Below the pieces are notes generated by a model. That model was not told the DNA's origin. It searched no databases and saw only the letters and a program-made list of their open reading frames with translations. A stretch of 12,550 bases of DNA from Ruminococcus sp. (GTDB lineage: Bacteria > Bacillota_A > Clostridia > Oscillospirales > Ruminococcaceae): the NCBI RefSeq assembly GCF_024684275.1, contig NZ_JAIKXF010000026.1, forward strand, positions 1-12,550. Reading direction: 5' to 3'. The stretch's first letter is position 1, and each line of letters begins with the position of its first letter. A program made the translations under genes and the position numbers. This document shows, one piece after another, positions 1 through 6,160 of the stretch.

Positions 1-3000
1 TCCATCTCAGCCTGACAGTTAGTCATACCGCCCTTGATAGAGTGCATCTCACAAGGTGCATAGCCGATGATGAGTGATGGGCCCGGATAAGCCTCAGCTT
101 CCTTGATTGCCTTGAGTGTCTGGTTCATATCAGCACCCATAGCGATCTGTGCAACATAGATGTAGCCGTAGCTCATAGCGATATCAGCAAGACGCTTCTT
201 AGCGATTGCCTTACCAGCTGCTGCGAACTGTGCAACCTGACCAATGTTAGAGGACTTGGAAGCCTGTCCGCCTGTATTTGAGTAAACCTCAGTATCGAAT
301 ACCATGATGTTTACATCTTCGCCTGTAGCGAGAACGTGGTCGAGACCGCCGAATCCGATATCATAAGCCCAGCCGTCGCCGCCGAAGATCCATACGGACT
401 TCTTGGAGAGGTAGTTCTTGTTCTCAAGGATATCAGCCTTCTTATCGCACTTGCAGTCGCACTTTTCGAGCTCAGCAACGAGTGCAGCTGTTGCAGCTGT
501 ATTCTTAGCACCGTCGTTTACTGTTGCGAGGTACTCATCAGCAGCAGCCTTGATCTCAGCAGATGCCTTGTCGCTTGCAGCGATTTCCTTTACTTCCTCG
601 ATGAGTCTCTCACGGATTGCCTTCTGACCGAGATACATACCGAGACCGTGCTCAGCGTTGTCCTCGAACAGTGAGTTTGCCCATGCAGGACCGTGGCCGT
701 TTGCATCAACAGTGTATGGTGATGTAGCAGCAGGACCGCCCCAGATTGAAGAACATCCTGTTGCGTTGGAGATGTACATTCTTGAACCGAAGAGCTGTGT
801 GATGAGTCTTGCATAAGAAGTCTCAGCACAGCCTGCGCATGAACCGGAGAATTCGAGGAGTGGCTTCTTGTACTGGCTGGAGATAACAGTAGCGTCAGTT
901 GCTACATCTGTCTTCTCTGTAACCTTAGCAACACAGTAATCGAATACTGCCTGCTGTGGCTCCTGTGACTCTCTTGGAACCATCTTGAGTGACTTAGTTG
1001 GGCAGACACCGATACATACGCCGCAGCCCATACAATCCATAGCGGAAATAGCGAGAGTGTACTTGTACTCGCTCTTTACGATCGGCTTAGGAGCGATCTT
1101 GATGTTCTCAGGAGCAGCAGCAACCTCAGCGTCTGTCAGAGCGAATGGACGGATAGTTGCGTGTGGGCAGACAAATGAACACTTGTTACACTTTGCACAA
1201 GTATCCTGATTCCACTCAGGAACCATAACAGCTACGCCGCGCTTCTCGTATGCGGAAGCACCCTGCTCGAATGTACCGTCAACGTGATCTGAGAATGCAG
1301 AAACAGGGAGAGTATCACCGAGCATCTTGCCTACAGGGTTCATGATGCCCTCAACCATCTTTACGAGCTTCTCTGCGCCCTCGAGCTTTGCAGGAGCTGT
1401 ATTATCAACAGCATTTGCCCATTCAGCAGGAACATCTACCTTGACATAAGCATTTGCGCCTGCGTCGATAGCCTTCTCGTTCATCTGAACGATCTCGATA
1501 CCCTTCTTCATGAACTTCTGAGCCTTCTCCTTCATGTAGCCGATTGCCTCAGCCTCAGGAAGAACCTTTGAAAGTGAGAAGAATGCAGACTGGAGAATTG
1601 TATTTGTACGCTTGCCAAGACCGATCTCCTGTGCAAGGTCTATAGCGTTAACCAGATAGAGCTGGATATTGTTCTTTGCGATATACTGCTTTGTATCAGC
1701 TGTGAGGTGCTGGTCGAGCTCCTCAGGCTTCCACTGGCAGTTGATAAGGAATACACCGCCGGGCTTTACATCGTTGACCATCTTGTAACCCTTGAGTATG
1801 TAGGAAGGATTGTGACAGGCAACAAAGTCAGCCTTGTTGATGTAGTAAGGGCTCTTGATTGGCTTATCGCCGAAACGGAGGTGTGAGATTGTGATACCGC
1901 CGGTCTTCTTTGAGTCATACTGGAAGTAAGCCTGAACGTACTTGTCAGTGTGGTCGCCGATGATCTTGATAGAGTCCTTGTTAGCACCAACAGTACCGTC
2001 GCCGCCGAGTCCCCAGAACTTGCACTCGATTGTGCCTTCTGCTGCTGTGTTAGGAGCGTCTTCCTCAGCAAGCGAGAGGTTTGTAACATCATCAACGATA
2101 CCGAGTGTGAACTGTGGCTTAGGATCAGCCTTAGCGAGCTCAGCATATACAGCGAATACAGATGCAGGAGGAGTATCCTTTGAACCGAGACCGTAACGAC
2201 CGCCGATCACCTTGATACCTGTTCTGCCTGTAGAATTAAGAGCTGCAACAACATCGAGGTAGAGAGGCTCACCGAGAGAACCAGGCTCTTTTGTTCTGTC
2301 GAGTACAGCGATTGCCTTTGCAGATGCAGGGATTGCTTCAACGAGCTTCTCAGCAGAGAATGGACGGAACAGGCGAACCTTAACGATACCGACCTTCTCA
2401 CCCTTCTTGTTAAGGTAGTCGATAACTTCCTCAGCAACGTCACAGATAGAACCCATTGCAACGATTACGCGCTCTGCATCAGCAGCACCGTAGTAGTTGA
2501 AGAGCTTGTAGTCTGTGCCGAGCTTTGCATTTACCTTGTTCATGTACTCCTCAACGATTCCTGGAACAGCGTTGTAGTAGGAGTTGCAAGCCTCACGGTG
2601 CTGGAAGAAGATATCTCCGTTTTCGTGAGAGCCGCGCATTGTAGGATTCTCAGGATTAAGAGCACGGTCACGGAATGCCTTAACAGAATCCATATCGCAC
2701 ATTTCCTTGAGATCCTCGTAATCCCATACGGCGATCTTCTGAATCTCGTGTGATGTACGGAAACCATCGAAGAAGTTGATGAAAGGAACACGGCTCTTGA
2801 TTGAAGCGAGATGTGCAACAGCAGCCAGATCCATAACTTCCTGTGGGTTTGTCTCAGCGAGCATTGCAAAACCTGTCTGACGGCAAGCATAAACGTCAGA
2901 GTGGTCACCGAAGATGTTAAGTGCGTGAGAAGCAACGCAGCGTGCAGAAACATGGAATACGCAAGGGAGCAGCTCACCGGCGATCTTGTACATATTCGGG

Positions 3001-3287
3001 ATCATGAGAAGAAGACCCTGAGAAGCAGTATAGGTTGTGGTAAGTGCACCAGCGTTCAGAGAACCGTGAACAGTACCGGCTGCACCAGCTTCAGACTGCA
3101 TCTCCTCAACCTTAACGGTAGTGCCGAAAATGTTCTTGACACCCTGAGCGGACCACTGATCAACATAGTCTGCCATAGGGCTGGAAGGTGTGATCGGATA
3201 GATACCGGCAACTTCCGTGAAGGCGTAAGAAACATATGCAGCGGCATTATTACCGTCCATTGTTTTCATTTTTCTTGTGATTGCCAT
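1..3287 (-). CDS. nifJ: Pyruvate:ferredoxin (flavodoxin) oxidoreductase, C-terminus cut by window edge
   Basis: Oxidises pyruvate with CoA to acetyl-CoA and CO2, reducing ferredoxin; a central cytoplasmic enzyme of anaerobic fermentation. About 1,095 codons are present; single-chain homodimeric enzymes are usually near 1,170-1,200 residues, so some 80-100 C-terminal residues are missing. The reading runs from MAITRKMKTMDGNNAA, with YPITPSS near residues 30-36 and VEEMQSEAGAAG near 60-71, which contains the thiamine-site glutamate (E66). R116 in HVSARC is the likely third active-site residue. A double [4Fe-4S] domain begins at CAKCNKC (C697) and continues with CMGCGVCIGVCP. Then come CAGCAETSY and NATGCSS, and the thiamine-diphosphate motif GGDGWAYDIGFGG near residue 966. 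The ATG at 3287 follows an AGGAGGT ribosome binding site. It appears monocistronic on its 5' side. Family assignment is secure; the symbol follows common usage. Confidence 0.97.
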   Translation of the reverse strand, partial: MAITRKMKTMDGNNAAAYVSYAFTEVAGIYPITPSSPMADYVDQWSAQGVKNIFGTTVKVEEMQSEAGAAGTVHGSLNAGALTTTYTASQGLLLMIPNMYKIAGELLPCVFHVSARCVASHALNIFGDHSDVYACRQTGFAMLAETNPQEVMDLAAVAHLASIKSRVPFINFFDGFRTSHEIQKIAVWDYEDLKEMCDMDSVKAFRDRALNPENPTMRGSHENGDIFFQHREACNSYYNAVPGIVEEYMNKVNAKLGTDYKLFNYYGAADAERVIVAMGSICDVAEEVIDYLNKKGEKVGIVKVRLFRPFSAEKLVEAIPASAKAIAVLDRTKEPGSLGEPLYLDVVAALNSTGRTGIKVIGGRYGLGSKDTPPASVFAVYAELAKADPKPQFTLGIVDDVTNLSLAEEDAPNTAAEGTIECKFWGLGGDGTVGANKDSIKIIGDHTDKYVQAYFQYDSKKTGGITISHLRFGDKPIKSPYYINKADFVACHNPSYILKGYKMVNDVKPGGVFLINCQWKPEELDQHLTADTKQYIAKNNIQLYLVNAIDLAQEIGLGKRTNTILQSAFFSLSKVLPEAEAIGYMKEKAQKFMKKGIEIVQMNEKAIDAGANAYVKVDVPAEWANAVDNTAPAKLEGAEKLVKMVEGIMNPVGKMLGDTLPVSAFSDHVDGTFEQGASAYEKRGVAVMVPEWNQDTCAKCNKCSFVCPHATIRPFALTDAEVAAAPENIKIAPKPIVKSEYKYTLAISAMDCMGCGVCIGVCPTKSLKMVPRESQEPQQAVFDYCVAKVTEKTDVATDATVISSQYKKPLLEFSGSCAGCAETSYARLITQLFGSRMYISNATGCSSIWGGPAATSPYTVDANGHGPAWANSLFEDNAEHGLGMYLGQKAIRERLIEEVKEIAASDKASAEIKAAADEYLATVNDGAKNTAATAALVAELEKCDCKCDKKADILENKNYLSKKSVWIFGGDGWAYDIGFGGLDHVLATGEDVNIMVFDTEVYSNTGGQASKSSNIGQVAQFAAAGKAIAKKRLADIAMSYGYIYVAQIAMGADMNQTLKAIKEAEAYPGPSLIIGYAPCEMHSIKGGMTNCQAEM

Positions 3288-3374
3288 AGGAATGACCTCC
3301 TAAATATTATAATAATTAGGTTATAGAAATGGTTAGCGGGTGATAACGTCAACCACATATAACTACTGTGAATT

Positions 3375-3403
3375 ATTATACCACATATCAGAATTTTTGT
3401 AAA
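3375..3403 (-). promoter_or_regulatory. SigA-type promoter of the pyruvate:ferredoxin oxidoreductase gene
   Basis: On the minus strand, TTTACA (3403-3398) and TATAAT (3380-3375) are separated by exactly 17 bp. A TG one base upstream of the -10 gives an extended -10 (TGGTATAAT). Transcription should start near 3368, leaving a leader of about 80 nt before the ATG at 3287. A short TTGT-A-ACAA inverted repeat lies at 3420-3428, just upstream of the -35. It is too short to assign to a regulator. Confidence 0.85.
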
Positions 3404-3605
3404 CACTTTTTTTGCGTAATTGTTACAAAAATATCAGGGGCTTTTTTGGAGAATTTGCCTATGTTTAGAGGAATAGGCGGTATAATCTGTTTCGGCGGAG
3501 CGAAAAGATATACAGCTGTCAGCATTTTTTAAAAGGATTCTTATGAAATATGCGATATAAAGAACTATGAAAGTTGTGCATATTGACAAAAGTTAGCGAT
3601 TTTAC
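3404..3605. other. Non-coding spacer between two divergent promoters
   Basis: No convincing open reading frame with a ribosome binding site is present. The stretch is AT-rich and holds a modest hairpin (GCCTAT at 3457-3462 with ATAGGC at 3473-3478, 10-nt loop) and isolated promoter-like hexamers. Examples are TATAAT at 3481-3486 and TTGACA at 3583-3588, neither with a partner at the right spacing. It separates the minus-strand oxidoreductase promoter from the plus-strand small-RNA promoter. Confidence 0.5.
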
Positions 3606-3634
3606 TTGACGGAAAGTCAGAAATAAGGTATAAT
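3606..3634 (+). promoter_or_regulatory. SigA-type promoter of an orphan plus-strand transcript
   Basis: TTGACG (3606-3611) and TATAAT (3629-3634) are 17 bp apart, so eleven of twelve consensus bases match at optimal spacing. The predicted start is A3641. No protein-coding gene follows in this orientation before the terminator at 3734-3761, so the promoter serves a short RNA or is a remnant. Confidence 0.8.
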
Positions 3635-3640
3635 AACTAC

Positions 3641-3761
3641 AGTGTTAAATAATCTTTAATTATTAACACTCGTTTTGTTGTCTCCTTTCTTTTGTTCTAC
3701 ACATATTTATTTTTATCTGTTTATCTAAGACAAGCAGGGCTTTATGCCCTGCATTTTTTTT
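3641..3761 (+). ncRNA. Candidate small non-coding RNA of about 120 nt
   Basis: The unit has a strong promoter at one end and a strong intrinsic terminator at the other, with no start codon plus ribosome binding site between them. The 5' end folds into a hairpin starting at the predicted first nucleotide: an 8-bp stem (3641-3648 with 3663-3670), a one-base bulge, 4 more base pairs and a CTTTA loop. A pyrimidine-rich, probably unpaired stretch follows, including TCTCCTTTCT at 3681-3690, which is complementary to Shine-Dalgarno sequences of the form AGAAAGGAGA. The 3' end is the terminator hairpin. The layout (5' hairpin, unpaired CU-rich segment, terminator) is typical of Gram-positive trans-acting regulatory RNAs. 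I do not recognise it as a named family. It converges on spoVAC, so it is not a leader of any gene here. Confidence 0.6.
3734..3761 (+). terminator. Strong rho-independent terminator
   Basis: A perfect 7-bp GC-rich stem, GCAGGGC (3734-3740) with GCCCTGC (3746-3752) and loop TTTAT, is followed after one A by eight T residues (3754-3761). It ends the orphan plus-strand transcript. In the minus direction the stem is followed by TTGTCTT, so it may also act weakly as a second terminator for spoVAC. Confidence 0.9.
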
Positions 3762-3777
3762 GCGCTGTATTATTATG

Positions 3778-3801
3778 CAGGGGCTGCAATGGCAGCCCCT
3801 G
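3778..3801. terminator. Hairpin just downstream of spoVAC, possible terminator
   Basis: A perfect 10-bp stem, CAGGGGCTGC (3778-3787) with GCAGCCCCTG (3792-3801) and loop AATG, begins six bases after the spoVAC stop codon. On the minus strand it is followed by an AT-rich but not T-rich tail (CATAATAATA), and on the plus strand by TTTGTTTC. Position suggests it ends spoVAC transcription or protects its 3' end; the weak T-run lowers confidence. Confidence 0.6.
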
Positions 3802-3807
3802 TTTGTT

Positions 3808-4245
3808 TCATGTGATGAAATAATATATCAGCCCGTAAACAACAGCGGCTGAACAGCCAAAGAGGATAACAGGCCCTGCAATGGTGAATATCTTTGCTCC
3901 TACGCCAAGTACAAATCCCTCGGAGCGGGCTTCGACAGCAGCCGAGCTTATAGCATTCGAGAAGCCCGTTATTGGTACGAGAGTTCCTGCGCCTGCGTGT
4001 TTTGCAAGCTTTGAATACCAGCCGAAGCCTGTACAGACTGCGCTTATGCCGACAAGTATTATGGAGGTCCATGTGCCTGCCTCTGTGGTGCTGAGACCGT
4101 ATTCTTTGAGTATTGTGAGTATGATCTGTCCGATAGCGCAGATAGCTCCGCCGACTAAAAATGCTGCGGCAATATTTACCTTGTAATTTGACTTTGGTGA
4201 AGCCTGACGCGTCATATCGCCGTAAAGCTCAGGTGTCATTTTCAT
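3808..4245 (-). CDS. spoVAC: Stage V sporulation protein AC (SpoVAC)
   Basis: A small integral membrane protein of the SpoVA channel, which in spore formers moves dipicolinic acid with Ca2+ into the forespore and out again at germination. The 145 residues match the family's usual length of about 150. After a short polar N-terminus (MKMTPELYGDMTRQASPKSN) come hydrophobic segments near residues 24-46, 60-76 and 113-143. The hallmark HAGAGTLVPITGFSNAI (83-99) is followed by E-R-EGFVLGVGAKIF and IAGPVILFG. The ATG at 4245 has an AAGGAG ribosome binding site 8 bases upstream. It stands alone here: the usual partners spoVAD and spoVAE are not adjacent. It is divergent from spoIIID. Expression would normally come from the forespore factor SigG; I see no convincing SigG promoter in the 129-bp gap. 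Confidence 0.93.
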   Translation of the reverse strand: MKMTPELYGDMTRQASPKSNYKVNIAAAFLVGGAICAIGQIILTILKEYGLSTTEAGTWTSIILVGISAVCTGFGWYSKLAKHAGAGTLVPITGFSNAISSAAVEARSEGFVLGVGAKIFTIAGPVILFGCSAAVVYGLIYYFIT

Positions 4246-4330
4246 ATTATCAGCTCCTTCTGCGGTATTATCTGCGGATCATAATAAAATATACACTCAT
4301 GTCAGACATTACGCATCATGAGATAATAAT

Positions 4331-4376
4331 ACCTCTTTTCATAACATATACATTAATAAATGTTATGAAAAGAGGT
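4331..4376. repeat. Perfect 17-bp inverted repeat covering the spoIIID ribosome binding site
   Basis: The arms at 4331-4347 and 4360-4376 are perfectly complementary over 17 bp, with a 12-base AT-rich loop between them. The right arm includes most of AGAGGTG (4371-4377), the apparent Shine-Dalgarno sequence of spoIIID. If the mRNA starts upstream of 4331, this hairpin would bury the ribosome binding site. If it starts inside or after the loop, the repeat would act as a DNA operator instead. A possible SigE-like -10 (TATACATT, 4347-4354) in the loop fits the second reading, but I see no good -35 match. Confidence 0.85.
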
Positions 4377-4383
4377 GAAGAGC

Positions 4384-4656
4384 TTGAAATTGCAGCAGGA
4401 GGGGCGGGCGGTCATGCTTGGGAGATTTATTACCGAAAACAAGACCACGGTCCGTGCCGCGGCAAATCATTTCGGGATTTCAAAAAGCACCGTACATAAG
4501 GACGTCAGCGAACGGCTGCGTACCGAGGATCCCGAGCTGTATGCCCGTGTAAAGGATATACTTGAAATAAACAAGCAGGAGCGCCATATCCGCGGCGGTC
4601 TTGCCACTAAGCGGAAGTATGCGGCGATAGCACACCGCGAACCCAAATACAGATGA
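4384..4656 (+). CDS. spoIIID: Sporulation transcription factor SpoIIID
   Basis: A small DNA-binding regulator that in spore formers acts in the mother cell under SigE, switching genes on and off and helping the move to SigK. The 90 residues match the family's usual size (about 90). A helix-turn-helix covers roughly residues 23-41 (VRAAANHFGISKSTVHKDV), followed by SERL. The basic signature ERHIRGGLATKRKY (66-79) supplies the second DNA-contacting region. I chose the TTG at 4384 because AGAGGTG (4371-4377) lies six bases upstream. The in-frame GTG at 4375 would overlap that site, and an in-frame TGA at 4366 blocks anything longer. An ATG at 4365 is out of frame. The stop codon directly abuts a structured element. 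Identity is very likely; the start is less certain. Confidence 0.92.
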   Translation: MKLQQEGRAVMLGRFITENKTTVRAAANHFGISKSTVHKDVSERLRTEDPELYARVKDILEINKQERHIRGGLATKRKYAAIAHREPKYR

Positions 4657-4776
4657 AAAAGCAGCACCTAAGGGGAGCCCCCTCAATCGGAACACAGGCT
4701 ACGTTTGCGAGACTGAAATTTCAGGCGCGGTAACCATGTTTTCCGTTAAGAGGAGGCGACTAATGGTGCTGCTTTT
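4657..4776. other. 120-bp multi-helix inverted-repeat element between convergent genes
   Basis: The outer stem is 12 perfect base pairs, AAAAGCAGCACC (4657-4668) with GGTGCTGCTTTT (4765-4776). It starts at the base after the spoIIID stop codon and ends 10 bases from the stop of the convergent DUF4340 gene. Inside are two branches. The first is a 5-bp GC hairpin (AGGGG 4671-4675, CCCCT 4679-4683). The second is a long arm: CGGAA 4688-4692 with TTCCG 4741-4745, then ACA with TGT, GG with CC, GCG 4707-4709 with CGC 4726-4728, and CTGA with TCAG around AATT. CCTC (4681-4684) could alternatively pair with GAGG at 4750-4753. T-runs follow the outer stem on both strands, so a bidirectional terminator is the simplest role. 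The inner architecture suggests a structured RNA or small mobile repeat. I do not recognise the family. Confidence 0.7.
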
Positions 4777-4786
4777 GTGTTATGCT

Positions 4787-6160
4787 TTATTCAAGGCCTG
4801 CAAGCTTCTGGAACTTTATGTAGCATTCGCTCAGTGAATTTCTTCCTTTGAGCATTGATTCGTCAACATAAGCTCCTGTATACTTGCCGTTGCGGAATAC
4901 ATAGTATTCCTTGTCCTCGCCCTTGACCAGCTCTATCTTCAATGTTCCGCCCTCAGTAAGAACGAATTCTGCTGTGAGGTCGGGATTTTTCAGCTCAGGC
5001 TCAGCCTTTACGTCTGTGCCTATATACTTATAGATAGACATTGAGTTGAAGAAGTTATCAAAGGCTACGTAATTTTCGTTGGTATTCAGGTCAACTTCCC
5101 TGCCGTTTACGGTGCACTTGTTTTTGTCCATGTCAAGCTCTGCGCTGATGTCGATATTGCCGTATTTCAGCTTGAAGCTCTTAGTGCTGTAGTTTCTTGC
5201 GGCAGTATAATTCTGCGTTATATAGTTGTATGGCGTTAGCTGAGTGAAGTGCATATCCTGTGTGTAGTACTTCTCTACCTGCTCGCCGTCAATAAGTACA
5301 TAGCAGTAATTAGGATCGTTCTCGTCCACGCTCATGAGGAGCTTTCGCTCTGTGCCGTCAAGTCCCTTTACGACTGCTTCGCCGTAGGGCTTGTCGAAGC
5401 CGTACTTAGTAAGGTCGTCGAGCTTTTCGTCCATCATTTCCTCAGCCTCAAGGCGGACGATGTTATTGAACTCTGCTGTTACCTGAGTCTGGTCAAGCTC
5501 GACCTCGGAATACTCGCTCGGGAGCGACCATGTCTGGCTTTCTTCATCAAATGTAAGGTCGCAGAGGACCTCGCCGTCCTTGTAGGTGGTCACCTGCTTC
5601 AGGTCATAGAGAGTATATGGCAGGAGCTCCTTGTTCTTGATAAGGAGCCTGTCAAGCTTTAGCACACTTCCGCGCAATGCTTCAACGGCATAGATGCTGT
5701 CCCTGCCGTCAACGGTAACGTAGAAGTAATTGCCTGTAGGGCTCTGGTCGCCTATGCGGAGAGTGTGAGTACCCTTTGGCTCGGTTATTTCGAGGGTGTC
5801 GGGGTCATCAAGTCCGTACATGGCAAGCTTTTCGTCGGTTATCTCGCCGTAGTTTTCCTCGGCTGTGAGAGCCGCTGTGTAGGTGCAGATGAGCTGGCAG
5901 TAGGTCTGGTCAACGGCAAATTCGCCTGAATCCAGTGCCCACAGGTCTCCGTCACGCTTGCAGACATAGGATTCGCCGTCTTTTGAAAAGGTGAGCTGTG
6001 TGACTGCGTCGCCGTCAAAGCTGAGGAGCGCGTTTTCGGCTATCTCCTCCTGCGCCTGCTGATGTTCTTTATCCTTTTTGTTCTTTACAGCAAGGAAGGC
6101 TCCGACGGAGCCGCCTGCTGCGATAACTAAAGCGATAAGTGCTATAATAGGTTTTTTCAT
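4787..6160 (-). CDS. Membrane-anchored DUF4340 protein, last gene of a Gld-type ABC operon
   Basis: Function unknown. The family is regularly encoded beside GldG-like auxiliary proteins of ABC-2 transporters and is assumed to work with them outside the membrane. The 457 residues begin with one hydrophobic helix (residues 4-25, PIIALIALVIAAGGSVGAFL) and a charged stop, KNKKDKEHQQ. There is no lipobox cysteine, so this is an uncleaved anchor or signal. The rest is polar and acidic. Two similar halves can be seen: DAVTQLTFSKDGESYVCKRDGDLWAL leading to YGLDDP (115-120) and IGDQSPTGNYFYVTVDG, then a second pass with YGFDKP (253-258) and YVLIDG. Its ATG overlaps the stop of the upstream gene by one base (TGATG), with AAGGAG just upstream, so translation is probably coupled. 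Transcription likely ends at the structured element at 4657-4776. Confidence 0.85.
   Translation of the reverse strand: MKKPIIALIALVIAAGGSVGAFLAVKNKKDKEHQQAQEEIAENALLSFDGDAVTQLTFSKDGESYVCKRDGDLWALDSGEFAVDQTYCQLICTYTAALTAEENYGEITDEKLAMYGLDDPDTLEITEPKGTHTLRIGDQSPTGNYFYVTVDGRDSIYAVEALRGSVLKLDRLLIKNKELLPYTLYDLKQVTTYKDGEVLCDLTFDEESQTWSLPSEYSEVELDQTQVTAEFNNIVRLEAEEMMDEKLDDLTKYGFDKPYGEAVVKGLDGTERKLLMSVDENDPNYCYVLIDGEQVEKYYTQDMHFTQLTPYNYITQNYTAARNYSTKSFKLKYGNIDISAELDMDKNKCTVNGREVDLNTNENYVAFDNFFNSMSIYKYIGTDVKAEPELKNPDLTAEFVLTEGGTLKIELVKGEDKEYYVFRNGKYTGAYVDESMLKGRNSLSECYIKFQKLAGLE

Noticed and set aside
311..3326. Several long open frames on both strands within the pyruvate:ferredoxin oxidoreductase gene.
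   Set aside because: They are low-complexity Ser/Leu/Thr-rich shadows in other frames of a highly codon-biased gene, without ribosome binding sites or family motifs.
4331..4376. Inverted repeats as the borders of an invertible (phase-variable) DNA switch.
   Set aside because: Only 12 bases lie between the arms, too short for a site-specific inversion segment, and no recombinase gene is present.
4161..4499. Open frame overlapping spoVAC upstream sequence and spoIIID, with an internal ATG at 4365 (MKRGEELEIAAGG).
   Set aside because: It is a shifted reading of spoIIID. The spoIIID frame has full family similarity, and the ATG at 4365 lies inside the inverted repeat without its own ribosome binding site.
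4669..4702. Local resemblance to the Mg2+ M-box (ykoK) riboswitch: a GG-AGCC-CC hairpin followed by CGGAACACAGGCTAC.
   Set aside because: The other conserved M-box blocks (the CCAATGGGT-like segment and the GTGC-AAAGCTCTACG-like 3' block) are absent. No gene lies downstream in that orientation, since the next gene is convergent.
4722..4745. On the minus strand, a TGGTTACCGCG string that recalls the T-box antiterminator core.
   Set aside because: It matches only partly, lacks a specifier domain or leader, and no aminoacyl-tRNA synthetase or amino-acid gene follows.
4657..4776. Possible HDV-like ribozyme (minus-strand CGCCTCCTC resembles loop 3; plus-strand CTAAT precedes the closing stem).
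   Set aside because: I could not form the required P1 helix upstream of the closing stem or the nested double pseudoknot on either strand.
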